From positions 744,001-808,000 of the forward strand of contig NZ_CP042266.1 of assembly GCF_007856155.1 (NCBI RefSeq): a stretch of DNA of 64,000 nucleotides, given 5' to 3'. The position numbers and the translations under genes are program-made. The DNA is from Streptomyces qinzhouensis (GTDB lineage: Bacteria > Actinomycetota > Actinomycetes > Streptomycetales > Streptomycetaceae). A model generated the notes under the pieces. The model made no database searches. It was not told the DNA's origin and saw only the letters and a list, made by a program, of their open reading frames with translations. This document shows, in pieces, positions 7,912 to 15,664 of this stretch (position 1 is its first letter; each line of letters begins with the position of its first letter).

Positions 7912-10197
7912 TCACTTCTCCGAGTCCAGGGTCCGGGGGATGGCCTCGCCGTCGATGTGATTCTTCACATTCGTCGTCGCATGGTCGAAACCCCGCTCCG
8001 CGGCGGCGGCGATGGTCCGCTCCAGGGCGGGGTTCGGCGCCTTCGCGGCCTCGCCCGCGGCGGCGGCCTCGCGCTCCAGGAGCCGGTACGTGTCGTCGTG
8101 GGTGGAGTCCCACTTCGTCCCGTTCCGGTAGAGCACGTCGTCCGTGCTGTCCTTTCTCATACCGTCGGTGATGGAGCCGATCGCCACCTCGGCGAAGGTA
8201 CCCGCCAGATCGGCGGCGACGATGGCGCCCGGCCCGGCGGTCGGTGCGACGAGCAGACCGATACCGGTACCGGCGAGGGCCCCGCCCCAGGTACTGGCCG
8301 CGTCGAGGGCGCCGTTGTACTTGGCGTCGTGCGCGGCGCCCTGGACCTCGGCCTCGTAGGCACGGCCGCCGCCCAGGATCCCCTGCACCTCGCCCATCAC
8401 TTCCGCGGACCGCAGCGAGGCCGTGACGCCCTTGTCGTCCTTGATGAAGGCGTCCGGGTTGGCCGCGTGGTACTCGAGGAGGTTGGAGGTGTAGTTGTGC
8501 TGGCCCAGGGTGACCGCCGCATAGCCTTCGGGGTTACGGCCCAGGGCGTACAGGAAGCGGGTCGCGTCGCCCTGGTCGAGGTCCGCGGTCGCGCCGGGCG
8601 CGATGAAGACATCCGCCTCACCCTTCTCCCCGGCGCTGAAGGCACGGTTGATATCGGGCATGTACTCGGCGGTCATCTGGCCGAAGCTGTCCGACATATA
8701 GCCGTTCTTGAGCAGGCGGTCCGGGTTGTCCGACACGGACTCCACGATGTTCTTGTAGAGCGACGCCTGCTCGGGCGAGTGGGCCACGGTCGCGGAGGTC
8801 GGCAGCTCACCGGCCGGATGACCGGTCGTCGCCGCCTCCAGGGCGGCGGCCAGATAGTTCTTGCCCGAGATGCTCTGCTCGCCCTCGGAGTCCTCTTCCC
8901 GCATCCAGTCCCGCTCCTCGAAGAGGTACTGGAAGTTGCTGAGGTCGACATGGCCCTTCTTGCCGTCGTCGTCCGTATCGCGTTTGAACGGGTTGCCCTC
9001 GGCGTCCTTGTCGATGAACTCGGCGTTGAAGAACGCCGTCGCCGCGTCGGGGCTGTTGGAGAGGGCCTTCATATAGCCGGTCATCGGGTCGAAACCGAAG
9101 TCCGTTCCGGTGGCGTTCAGATGCGGCCAGAGACCGCCGCCGTGGTAGCCCCAGATCTGCTCGGGACGCTGTCCGTTGCGGATGCCCTCCTGCTCCCGGG
9201 CCATCATCCCGGTGCCGTAGCTGTTCAGGAAGGAGTCGTCGTAGTCGCCCCACCGCATGAGGTTGCTCATCACGACATAGCCGGAGATCCCGTTGAGGCC
9301 GCCCACCGGCTTGTCCACCGCCTGGAGCATGTCCGACTTCCAGACGGACATCTCCGGGGAACCGCTCTGGGTGGCGTTGGCCAGGGTCAGACCGAGGTTC
9401 TTCTGCAGCTCCGCGTACTGGTCCAGCCGCTTTCCGTCGGCCGGATAGTCACGGGCGTTCGGGTCGTTGAGCTTGGCCCAGAAGTCCAGGGTGCCCTGCG
9501 CGCCGAGCTGCTGCGCGAAGGTCGAGGCGAAGAGATCGTCCTTGTTGTACTCGGCGAGCCCGGCGTTGAGCCGGTCGAACTCCTCCGCCGTGAGCTTGCT
9601 CGGCTCCTTCTTGGCGAGGGCGGCCAGCTCCTCGGCCTTCTTGACGGCGTTCGCCGCCTGGTCGCGGTCCTGGTACGAGGCGTCCCCGAAGCCCTTTTCG
9701 GCCTGGGCGACCAGGGCGCGCAGTACCCGGGACGCGGTGCTGTCGCTCTCGGTGGCCTTGGCGAGGATGCCCTGGATCCGGTCGCGGACACCGTCGACGT
9801 CGCCCTGCTTCACCTCCTTCCCGGCGTCGCCGTCGGCGGCCCGTACCAGAAAGCCGGGGCCGTCCGGACGTACCGAGATATTGCGGCTCTGCGCGGTGGA
9901 TATCGCCTCGTCCAGCTCTCCCTTGAACCCCCGCAGTTCACCGGCGGTGTCCTTGAGGATGTTCCGGATGGATTCGGCCTGGGTGTGGGCGTCCGCGAAC
10001 TCGCCGACCGTCTTGCCGATGAAGTTCCGGGAGACGTCCGAGTTCACCCCTCGCCAGTCGGCACCGTACGCGGTGGCCTTGAGGCCCTCATTGGCGGCGG
10101 TGTCCAGGCTCTTGAGGTTCTTGACGAGGGTGCCCCAGTCGGTCACCGCCGCGTCGAGTTTACTGAAATTGCCATGGAGAAGAGTGTCGAAGTCCAC
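7912..10197 (-). CDS. AG2-like large alpha-helical protein (DUF6571-type), possible type VII-associated substrate
   Basis: 761 residues starting with GTG at 10197, directly abutting the stop of the upstream gene. The N-terminal 120 residues are helical and begin like WXG100/LXG proteins (LLHGNFSKLDAAVTDWG). A long charged helical body follows with no cysteines or enzyme motif. A hydrophobic Gly/Ala-rich stretch (GTGIGLLVAPTAGPGAIV) lies near residue 690. No Sec signal is visible, so if exported it would use another route. I recall proteins of this pattern being annotated as AG2 in actinomycetes; that name is from memory. Function unknown. Confidence 0.7.
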   Translation of the reverse strand: MDFDTLLHGNFSKLDAAVTDWGTLVKNLKSLDTAANEGLKATAYGADWRGVNSDVSRNFIGKTVGEFADAHTQAESIRNILKDTAGELRGFKGELDEAISTAQSRNISVRPDGPGFLVRAADGDAGKEVKQGDVDGVRDRIQGILAKATESDSTASRVLRALVAQAEKGFGDASYQDRDQAANAVKKAEELAALAKKEPSKLTAEEFDRLNAGLAEYNKDDLFASTFAQQLGAQGTLDFWAKLNDPNARDYPADGKRLDQYAELQKNLGLTLANATQSGSPEMSVWKSDMLQAVDKPVGGLNGISGYVVMSNLMRWGDYDDSFLNSYGTGMMAREQEGIRNGQRPEQIWGYHGGGLWPHLNATGTDFGFDPMTGYMKALSNSPDAATAFFNAEFIDKDAEGNPFKRDTDDDGKKGHVDLSNFQYLFEERDWMREEDSEGEQSISGKNYLAAALEAATTGHPAGELPTSATVAHSPEQASLYKNIVESVSDNPDRLLKNGYMSDSFGQMTAEYMPDINRAFSAGEKGEADVFIAPGATADLDQGDATRFLYALGRNPEGYAAVTLGQHNYTSNLLEYHAANPDAFIKDDKGVTASLRSAEVMGEVQGILGGGRAYEAEVQGAAHDAKYNGALDAASTWGGALAGTGIGLLVAPTAGPGAIVAADLAGTFAEVAIGSITDGMRKDSTDDVLYRNGTKWDSTHDDTYRLLEREAAAAGEAAKAPNPALERTIAAAAERGFDHATTNVKNHIDGEAIPRTLDSEK

Positions 10198-10710
10198 TTA
10201 CTTTTCGTCCTTCTTCTTCTCGTCGCCGTACACCTCGTTGCGCTTTCCGGGCGGGCCCACTCGCTCGTCGAATCCGGATTCGAGGGCGGCGATGCTGCTC
10301 ATCTCACGCTCGATGAAAATCTCGTCGCCGGCGTGGGCGTTCTTGGTGAAGTCCATATGGTTCGAGATATGGGCACACGCGTCCATCAGATCCGAGAGGG
10401 AGGACATCCACTTGACGCTGACCTGGGTCAGCGCACCGCCCAGATCGAAACCCTGGTTCGCCAGGTCGGTGCCCGCGGAGTCGGTGGTCTTCTCGGCGAC
10501 CCGTCCTTCGTTCCACAGCCGGTTGTAGAGCTCGAACGCCTGGTCACCGACCTTGGCCAGATGCTGTTGGTCGACCTTGAGGTCGCCCTGACTGTTCGTG
10601 GAGAGCGTCTTGCCGTCGCCGGGCTCGTCGGGCACCCGGTTCAACTGCATCTGAGTCGACTGCCGCTCGACGGCCGCCGTCTTCAACTGCTCCCATTCGT
10701 CCCACGCCAT
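10198..10710 (-). CDS. AG1-like small helical protein, first gene of the operon
   Basis: 170 residues from the ATG at 10710. The chain is alpha-helical and starts MAWDEWEQLK. A central part (DQAFELYNRLWNEGRV) and VKWMSSLSDLMDACAH resemble the helices of ESX-like small partner proteins, though no canonical WXG turn is present. The C-terminus is Lys/Glu/Asp-rich (YGDEKKKDEK). It is followed at zero distance by the 761-residue gene, so translation is probably coupled. This arrangement fits the AG1-AG2 pair of actinomycetes: a small helical partner with a large helical protein. No signal peptide. Confidence 0.7.
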   Translation of the reverse strand: MAWDEWEQLKTAAVERQSTQMQLNRVPDEPGDGKTLSTNSQGDLKVDQQHLAKVGDQAFELYNRLWNEGRVAEKTTDSAGTDLANQGFDLGGALTQVSVKWMSSLSDLMDACAHISNHMDFTKNAHAGDEIFIEREMSSIAALESGFDERVGPPGKRNEVYGDEKKKDEK

Positions 10711-11057
10711 GGCGGGATCCCCTCCCGTTGGTTGCGCACTGTGCAGCGGACGAGCCCGCGCCGGGAGTGCCCGCCCCCGCCGTCCGCGCCGCCGAGGCGT
10801 CGGGATCCGGCCGGGGCGGGGACTCTCGGCCGCCCGAGCCCGTCGACGCGCCCATTCTGCTATGCGCCGTAGGAGTCGCTCCGCGGCGGTGTGCAGGAAG
10901 TGGGGAGGTTACATGACGAGACCGCCGGATGGCCGAAATGAATCGTACGTGACAGGGCCGCGACAGGGCGCGTGATCACCAACCCGCACCGGCGCACCGT
11001 GGGACGGGGCGGGAGGCCCCCGCCTCCCGCCCCGTCGGAAGGGTGACGAACGCTCCC
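10711..11057. other. Intergenic region between two minus-strand operons
   Basis: No gene is supported here. It must hold the promoter of the AG1/AG2 operon. An interrupted palindrome-like stretch, TTGCGCACTGTGCAGC, lies about 22 nt upstream of the AG1 start. The left half (10976-11057) carries the terminator of the MFS operon, listed separately. Confidence 0.5.
11003..11036 (-). terminator. Strong intrinsic terminator of the MFS operon
   Basis: A perfect 15-bp stem (11003-11017 with 11022-11036) and a 4-nt CCCC loop starts 22 bp after the MFS stop codon. The stem alone is among the strongest hairpins in the window. Confidence 0.75.
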
Positions 11058-12332
11058 TCACGCGGCCTTCGACAGGGTGGACCTGTCCGTCCGGGGCGCC
11101 GACCGGACGGGCGTCGTGGGTCCGGTGACGGTTCGCCGCCCGTCGTGGCGGGGCCACAGGAGGAGGGCGCCGACGGTGCCCGTCGCGGCGAGGGCCGCGA
11201 GGACGGACCAGGTGAGCGCGAACCCGGCGTTCGTACCGAGCCATCCCGCGATCGGGTAGGTGATCAGCCACGCCAGGTGCGACAGGGAGAACTGGGCGGC
11301 GAAGGCCTCGGGGATCGCGTTCGGTTCGACGGAAGCGCGCAGGACGGCGCCGGTCGGGGTGATGATCAGCGCCATACCGATGCCGATCACGGCCCAGACG
11401 ATCGCCGTACCGGTCCAGCTGGTCAGACCGGCCGCGATCTGGACCACCGCGGCGACCGTGCCGCCGACGAGGACTCCGGCGCCGGTCACCATGACGGTGC
11501 GGGGGGCGATCCGGTCGAGGACCCGGGGCAGCACCAGGGCGGCCAGCAGGGTTCCGCCGCCGGAGGCGGCGAGCATCCATCCGACGTCCGACTGGGAGCC
11601 GCCGAGTTCGTCCCGGACGTAGTTGACGGTGCTGACGACGACGATCGACCCGGCCGCCGCGACCACGAGGTTGAGCGCCATGATGCCGCGCAGCCGGGGT
11701 GTCCTGAGGAAGGTCCTGATCCCGGCGGCCGCCTTGTCCCAGGCCTTGGTGTGGGCACTGGGACGGGCCTCGGGGATACGTGCCGGCAGGACGAGCAGAG
11801 CGGAGACGAGGAATCCGGCGGAGGTGCCCAGGAACAGCCAGTTGAAGCTGATGAACGCCAGGGCGACCGCGGCCAGTACCGGGCTGAGCAGGCTCTCCAT
11901 GGTGGAGGCGACCTGGGAGGCGGACAGGGCACGCGTGTAGTCGGACTCATCGGTCACGATGTCGGGGATGACGGCCTGGAAGGTCGGGGTGAACGCCGCG
12001 GACGCGGCCTGGAGCAGTCCGATCAGTACGTAGATGTGCCAGATCTCGGTGACGAACGGCAGGGCCAGGACCACTCCGGCCCGCACCACGTCGAGGAGGA
12101 CCAGGAAGGTTCTTCTGGGGAAGCGGCCGACGTACGCGGCGGCGAGGGGCGCTATGACCACGTACATGACCATCTTGACGGTCAGGGCGGTGCCGAGGAC
12201 GGTGCCGGCCCGCGAACCCGCGAGGTCGTAGGCGAGCAGTCCGAGGGCCACGGTGGTCAGCCCGGTACCGAACAGGGAGATGATCTGGGCGCTGAACAGA
12301 TAGCGGTAGTCGCGGTTGGCGAAGAGTCGCAT
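11058..12332 (-). CDS. MFS transporter (EntS/MFS_3-like)
   Basis: 424 residues with about twelve hydrophobic segments and the cytoplasmic loop 2-3 motif AAYVGRFPRRTFL, typical of drug/proton antiporters and siderophore exporters. The N-terminus (MRLFANRDYRYLFSAQIISL) is the usual start of EntS-like exporters. It is the last gene of an operon with an AhpD-like protein and a His-rich protein, with gaps of 81 and 91 bp. If the upstream palindrome is a metal-sensor site, this may be a metal or metallophore exporter (inference). The stop is followed by a strong hairpin. Confidence 0.88.
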   Translation of the reverse strand: MRLFANRDYRYLFSAQIISLFGTGLTTVALGLLAYDLAGSRAGTVLGTALTVKMVMYVVIAPLAAAYVGRFPRRTFLVLLDVVRAGVVLALPFVTEIWHIYVLIGLLQAASAAFTPTFQAVIPDIVTDESDYTRALSASQVASTMESLLSPVLAAVALAFISFNWLFLGTSAGFLVSALLVLPARIPEARPSAHTKAWDKAAAGIRTFLRTPRLRGIMALNLVVAAAGSIVVVSTVNYVRDELGGSQSDVGWMLAASGGGTLLAALVLPRVLDRIAPRTVMVTGAGVLVGGTVAAVVQIAAGLTSWTGTAIVWAVIGIGMALIITPTGAVLRASVEPNAIPEAFAAQFSLSHLAWLITYPIAGWLGTNAGFALTWSVLAALAATGTVGALLLWPRHDGRRTVTGPTTPVRSAPRTDRSTLSKAA

Positions 12333-12413
12333 GGCGGGTTCCTTCCGTGTCCATGCGGCGGGGCGCGGCCTCGGGCCGGAGGCCGTGCCCCGCGGAGGGG
12401 GGCCGGGTTGTCT

Positions 12414-12944
12414 CTACACATCGGTGCCGCTCTCCGGTACGAGGCCGGCGAGCAGATTGAAGGAGCCGGTGAGGATGTTGAGTGCGACGACACCGACGAC
12501 GTCGGCTATCGCGCGGTCGCTGTAGCCGTGCTCCCGCAGGGCGTTGACCTGCTCATCCGTGATCGATGTCGGCTCGCGGTAGATCCGGAGGGCGAGGGCG
12601 ATGATCGCCGCGATCGCGGGATCGGCCGAGGTGCCCGCGCGGGCTCGCGCGATCTCCTCCTCGTCCACTCCCATCGCGCGGGCGGCGCTGACATGCGCGT
12701 CGAGACAGAGCCCGCAGCCCTGCAGGGCCTGGACGGCGACCGAGATCCGTTCGCTGACTCTACGGTCGAGTTTGGCTCGTCCCATGGCCCGGCTGAGCTG
12801 GAGATAGCCGCCCAGAACGGCGGGCGAGTGCGCCATCGTGGAGACCATGTCGCCGATCCGGCCGTGGCGGGATTCGAGTTCGGAGAGAAGGTCGCGCGAG
12901 GCGCCGACCGCGGTATCGGGCGTGAGTCGGGTCAGACGGGGCAT
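12414..12944 (-). CDS. Carboxymuconolactone decarboxylase-like (AhpD family) protein
   Basis: 176 residues from the ATG at 12944. The redox motif CGLCLDAH (Cys-x2-Cys followed by His) is that of AhpD-like peroxidase/disulfide proteins, on a helical CMD fold with GYLQLSRAMG and ADVVGVVALNILTG. Such proteins reduce peroxides or partner disulfides rather than decarboxylate. It lies between the His-rich protein and the MFS transporter in one operon, suggesting a stress-response unit. A second AhpD-like gene lies at 41202-41702 with a similar motif. Confidence 0.88.
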   Translation of the reverse strand: MPRLTRLTPDTAVGASRDLLSELESRHGRIGDMVSTMAHSPAVLGGYLQLSRAMGRAKLDRRVSERISVAVQALQGCGLCLDAHVSAARAMGVDEEEIARARAGTSADPAIAAIIALALRIYREPTSITDEQVNALREHGYSDRAIADVVGVVALNILTGSFNLLAGLVPESGTDV

Positions 12945-13035
12945 GACGGGCCTTCCGGTCCGGAGGATGCGCCGGGGCGGTGGGGCGCTCGGCGAGTCGA
13001 GCGCCCCTCGGCCGCCCCGTATGACGTCCATGCGG

Positions 13036-13890
13036 TCAGTGGTGTGCGTGTGCGCCGTGGTGCTGGTGGTGCTGGTGCTCGGATGCGTCCTGGGAAGCCT
13101 CGTCCGAGCCGGGAACGGCCGCGGTGGCGCGTACGGTGAACTCGGCCGTCCGGACGACCTCGTCGTGCTGGAAGTCCAGGTAGAGGCGGTAGGTGCCGCC
13201 CGAGGGCGCGGCGGCCATGAAGGTGATCCCGGGCCCCGGCTCGGTGGTGCCGTCACCGGGCTCGCCCTCCGGGTGGACATGGAGGTAGCCCAGGTCGCCG
13301 ACGCGCAGGGCCACCAGGTGTCCGTACGCGCCCAGGTAGGGCTGGAGGTCGGTGACGGGCCGCCCGTTCCGGCTGACGGTGAGTGTCAGATCGCTCGCCT
13401 CGGTGGGCACGAGTTCTCCGTCGAGGGTGACGGTGTACTCGCCGACGCGGGCGGTGCGGGTGTCTCCGGGAAGCGGCCGGGGGTCGTACTGCCCGGCGAC
13501 CGAGGCGTCGATCCCCAGCGTTATGGTCCCGTGGTGGCCGACCGGGTGGATGTCGGCGAAGAACCTCCAGTCCCCCGGTTCCAGGGACAGTTCGACGCTC
13601 CAGGTGCCCTTCCGGTCCATCACCGGGTGCACGTGCTGGAACCCGTGTGTGTCGCGCCGGACGGCGATGAAATGCAGTTTCTTCTCGTGCTCGGGAGTGA
13701 ACTCGGTCACGGGCCGCCCGTCGGGACCGGTCACCCGGAAGGTGACCGTCCGCACCCCGGCGGAGAAGACCGCGGAGTCGAGCTCGAGGGTGTATCCGCT
13801 CTCGGAGACCGACAGCCCGCCGGGACGGGCTCCGCCGTGGCTGCCGTGGCCGCCGTGGCCGGTCATGTCATGGCCGGAAGTGCTGTTCAT
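13036..13890 (-). CDS. Histidine-rich putative metal-binding protein
   Basis: 284 residues from the ATG at 13890; an upstream in-frame extension would run across the operator and is unlikely. Both ends are His-rich: HDMTGHGGHGSHGG near the N-terminus and HQHHQHHGAHAHH at the C-terminus. Two beta-sandwich-like halves between them share DGRPVTEF/NGRPVTDL and conserved His pairs (HGFQHVHPV, LGYLHVHPEGE). No signal peptide is visible. The design suggests copper, nickel or zinc buffering. It is first in an operon with AhpD-like and MFS genes, and a C-tract/G-tract palindrome lies 53-77 bp upstream. Confidence 0.85.
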   Translation of the reverse strand: MNSTSGHDMTGHGGHGSHGGARPGGLSVSESGYTLELDSAVFSAGVRTVTFRVTGPDGRPVTEFTPEHEKKLHFIAVRRDTHGFQHVHPVMDRKGTWSVELSLEPGDWRFFADIHPVGHHGTITLGIDASVAGQYDPRPLPGDTRTARVGEYTVTLDGELVPTEASDLTLTVSRNGRPVTDLQPYLGAYGHLVALRVGDLGYLHVHPEGEPGDGTTEPGPGITFMAAAPSGGTYRLYLDFQHDEVVRTAEFTVRATAAVPGSDEASQDASEHQHHQHHGAHAHH

Positions 13891-13942
13891 CGTGGTCTCC
13901 ACCTCTGTGATGCGTCTTCTCGCGGTGTCCGCGCTCAAGAAA

Positions 13943-13967
13943 GAACATACCCCCCGGGGGTATGTTC
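13943..13967. promoter_or_regulatory. Palindromic operator, CsoR/RcnR-type metal sensor site
   Basis: A perfect inverted repeat with 12-bp arms (GAACATACCCCC and its complement) and one central base. Half-sites of A/T bases joined to C/G tracts are characteristic of operators bound by the CsoR/RcnR class. It lies 53-77 bp upstream of the His-rich gene and about 245 bp before the divergent small secreted gene. No CsoR-type gene is in the window, so the regulator must be encoded elsewhere. Confidence 0.7.
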
Positions 13968-14211
13968 CGCAAGGGGTGATCCACAAGAGGATCCGCATCC
14001 GCGGGGCCGGGCCGGCGGCGGTACCGCACGGGCGTGGCGGCGAGTTCAACGGGAATGCGCACTTCCCGTTGCCCAGCGCCCCGGGTACCGCCAAGCTCGG
14101 GCCAGCCGCCGGGGCGACGGCCCCGCGGTGCCCGAGGAAAGACCCGAGAAGCACCCGAGAGACACCAGGGAACATTCGAGAACACTCGAGACAAGAGGAG
14201 TGCGCTTCGTC

Positions 14212-14475
14212 ATGCCCTTGACCAGAAAGCTCTCCACCATCGGTGCGGCGGTGGCCCTGACGGGCACGGCGCTGCTGACGGCTCCGGCCGCCCAGGCGAC
14301 CGGCACCGCCCCGTCCGCGGCCCCCGCCGCCGTAGCCTCCGGATGGGTCCCGATGGGGACGCACCCGTCACCGGCGGCCTGTGCCGCTACCGGCCAGTAC
14401 CTCGTCAGCATCTGGCTGATCCCCGAGTTCTACTGCGACCCGTACTGGCCGTACATGCTGTACGGCTGGAAGTAG
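14212..14475 (+). CDS. Small secreted protein of unknown function
   Basis: 87 residues from the ATG at 14212; an in-frame GTG at 14200 would add four residues, and the purine-rich AGAGGAG at 14194-14200 precedes both. A classical signal peptide ends at APAAQA-TG near residue 30. The mature part is about 57 residues with two cysteines (AACAATG, FYCDPYW) that could form one disulfide, and an aromatic C-terminus ending PYMLYGWK. No known domain. A GC hairpin follows the stop before the convergent sigma-factor gene. Confidence 0.75.
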   Translation: MPLTRKLSTIGAAVALTGTALLTAPAAQATGTAPSAAPAAVASGWVPMGTHPSPAACAATGQYLVSIWLIPEFYCDPYWPYMLYGWK

Positions 14476-14553
14476 CCCGCACCGCCGCGCCTTCGTCCCC
14501 CGGCCGGGGACGCGGGCACGGCCGGCGGGAGGGACCGGAAGCAGGAGGGGCGA

Positions 14554-14572
14554 GCCGGGCGTACGGCCCGGC
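14554..14572. terminator. Small bidirectional hairpin between convergent genes
   Basis: GCCGGGC and GCCCGGC arms separated by 5 nt, 11 bp from the stop of the sigma-factor gene. It could serve both convergent genes. Confidence 0.4.
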
Positions 14573-14582
14573 CGTACGAAGG

Positions 14583-15371
14583 TCAGGCCGCGCCGGAGAG
14601 GGTCCGGTGCCGCAACTCCGAGCAGGTGTCGCTCAGCAGGCGGGAGACGTGCATCTGCGAGATCCCGCACTCCTCGGCGATCCGGCTCTGGGTCATACCG
14701 CGAAAGAAGCGCAGATACAGAATGCGCTGCTCGCGCTCGGGCAGCTCCGCGATCAGCGGGGTGATCGCCACCCGGTCGACCACGGTGTCCAGTTCGGGGT
14801 CGGGCGCGCCGAGCGTGTCCGCGAGGGTCAGCCCCTCGCCGGGCGCGCCGGACGCGAGCTCGGCGTCGAGGGAGAGACCCGCGTAGGCGTGCAGCGCGGA
14901 GAGGCCCTCCCGCACGTCCTCCGGGTCCAGACCGGCACGGGCCGCGATAGCGGCGAGGGTGGGTTCCGCACCGGACCGGGCGAGTTCCCGGTAGGCCGTA
15001 CGGACCCGTCCACGCAGTTCCTGGGTCCGGCGCGGGACCCGCAGCAGCCAGGTGTGGTCCCGGAAGTGCCGACGGACCTCGCCGGTGATCGTCGGGACCG
15101 CGTAGCTCACAAAGGCCGGCCCGCGGGCGGGGTCGAAGCCGTCCACCGCCTTGACCAGGGCGAGCGCGGCGACCTGGCACAGATCGTCGAGGGGTTCACC
15201 GCGGTCGCGGTAACGGGCGGCGATCCGGTGCGCCATCGGAAGCCAGGCACGGACCAGCCCGTCCCGCAGGGTGTCGTGCTCCACCCCGTCGGGCAGGGCG
15301 GCCAGTCGGCGGAAGTCCGCCGCGGTGTCGGGTGCGTCGTCGTGAGGGTGCCGCCGCCGGGTCACGCTCAT
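14583..15371 (-). CDS. RNA polymerase sigma factor, SigB/SigF/SigG subfamily
   Basis: 262 residues from the ATG at 15371. Region 2 contains the core-binding stretch GEPLDDLCQVAALALVKAVD and the -10 recognition segment with FVSYAVPTITGEVRRHFRD. Region 4 has the helix-turn-helix MTQSRIAEECGISQMHVSRL. This layout is the general-stress/sporulation SigB/F/G type, of which Streptomyces has many. No anti-sigma or anti-anti-sigma gene adjoins it, so any partner would be elsewhere. It is monocistronic and convergent with the small secreted gene. Confidence 0.93.
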   Translation of the reverse strand: MSVTRRRHPHDDAPDTAADFRRLAALPDGVEHDTLRDGLVRAWLPMAHRIAARYRDRGEPLDDLCQVAALALVKAVDGFDPARGPAFVSYAVPTITGEVRRHFRDHTWLLRVPRRTQELRGRVRTAYRELARSGAEPTLAAIAARAGLDPEDVREGLSALHAYAGLSLDAELASGAPGEGLTLADTLGAPDPELDTVVDRVAITPLIAELPEREQRILYLRFFRGMTQSRIAEECGISQMHVSRLLSDTCSELRHRTLSGAA

Positions 15372-15664
15372 CACCTGTTCCGGAAAGGGGGGTCTTCGCG
15401 TACCGCCATACGGCGGATACGGATCGACCACCGACCGGGCTGTGCCCGCGCGACGGACCGCCGCCGGGCGGGGCCACGAGACCGGCCGGTACGGGCGGAT
15501 GCCCACCCGCCCCCTTCCACCCTGGCAAACCGATCGCCGGCGCGCACCCCGTACCCGGTCCGGCCCGCGGACGGCGGGGCACCTACCCGCGCCCGGTTCA
15601 CGGAGGAGGCGGAGACGGGCGGTCGGCGATGACGATCCGTGTCCGGCGGTCGCCGGCCTCGGGG

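Noticed and set aside
7957..10872. A 971-codon plus-strand frame opposite the AG1/AG2 genes
   Set aside because: It is a shadow of the GC-biased minus-strand genes; its translation is low-complexity Arg/Gly/Val without motifs.
14161..14200. Short repeats (GAACA-TTCGAG/CACTCGAG) before the small secreted gene as an operator
   Set aside because: The copies are short and irregular; a chance similarity cannot be excluded.
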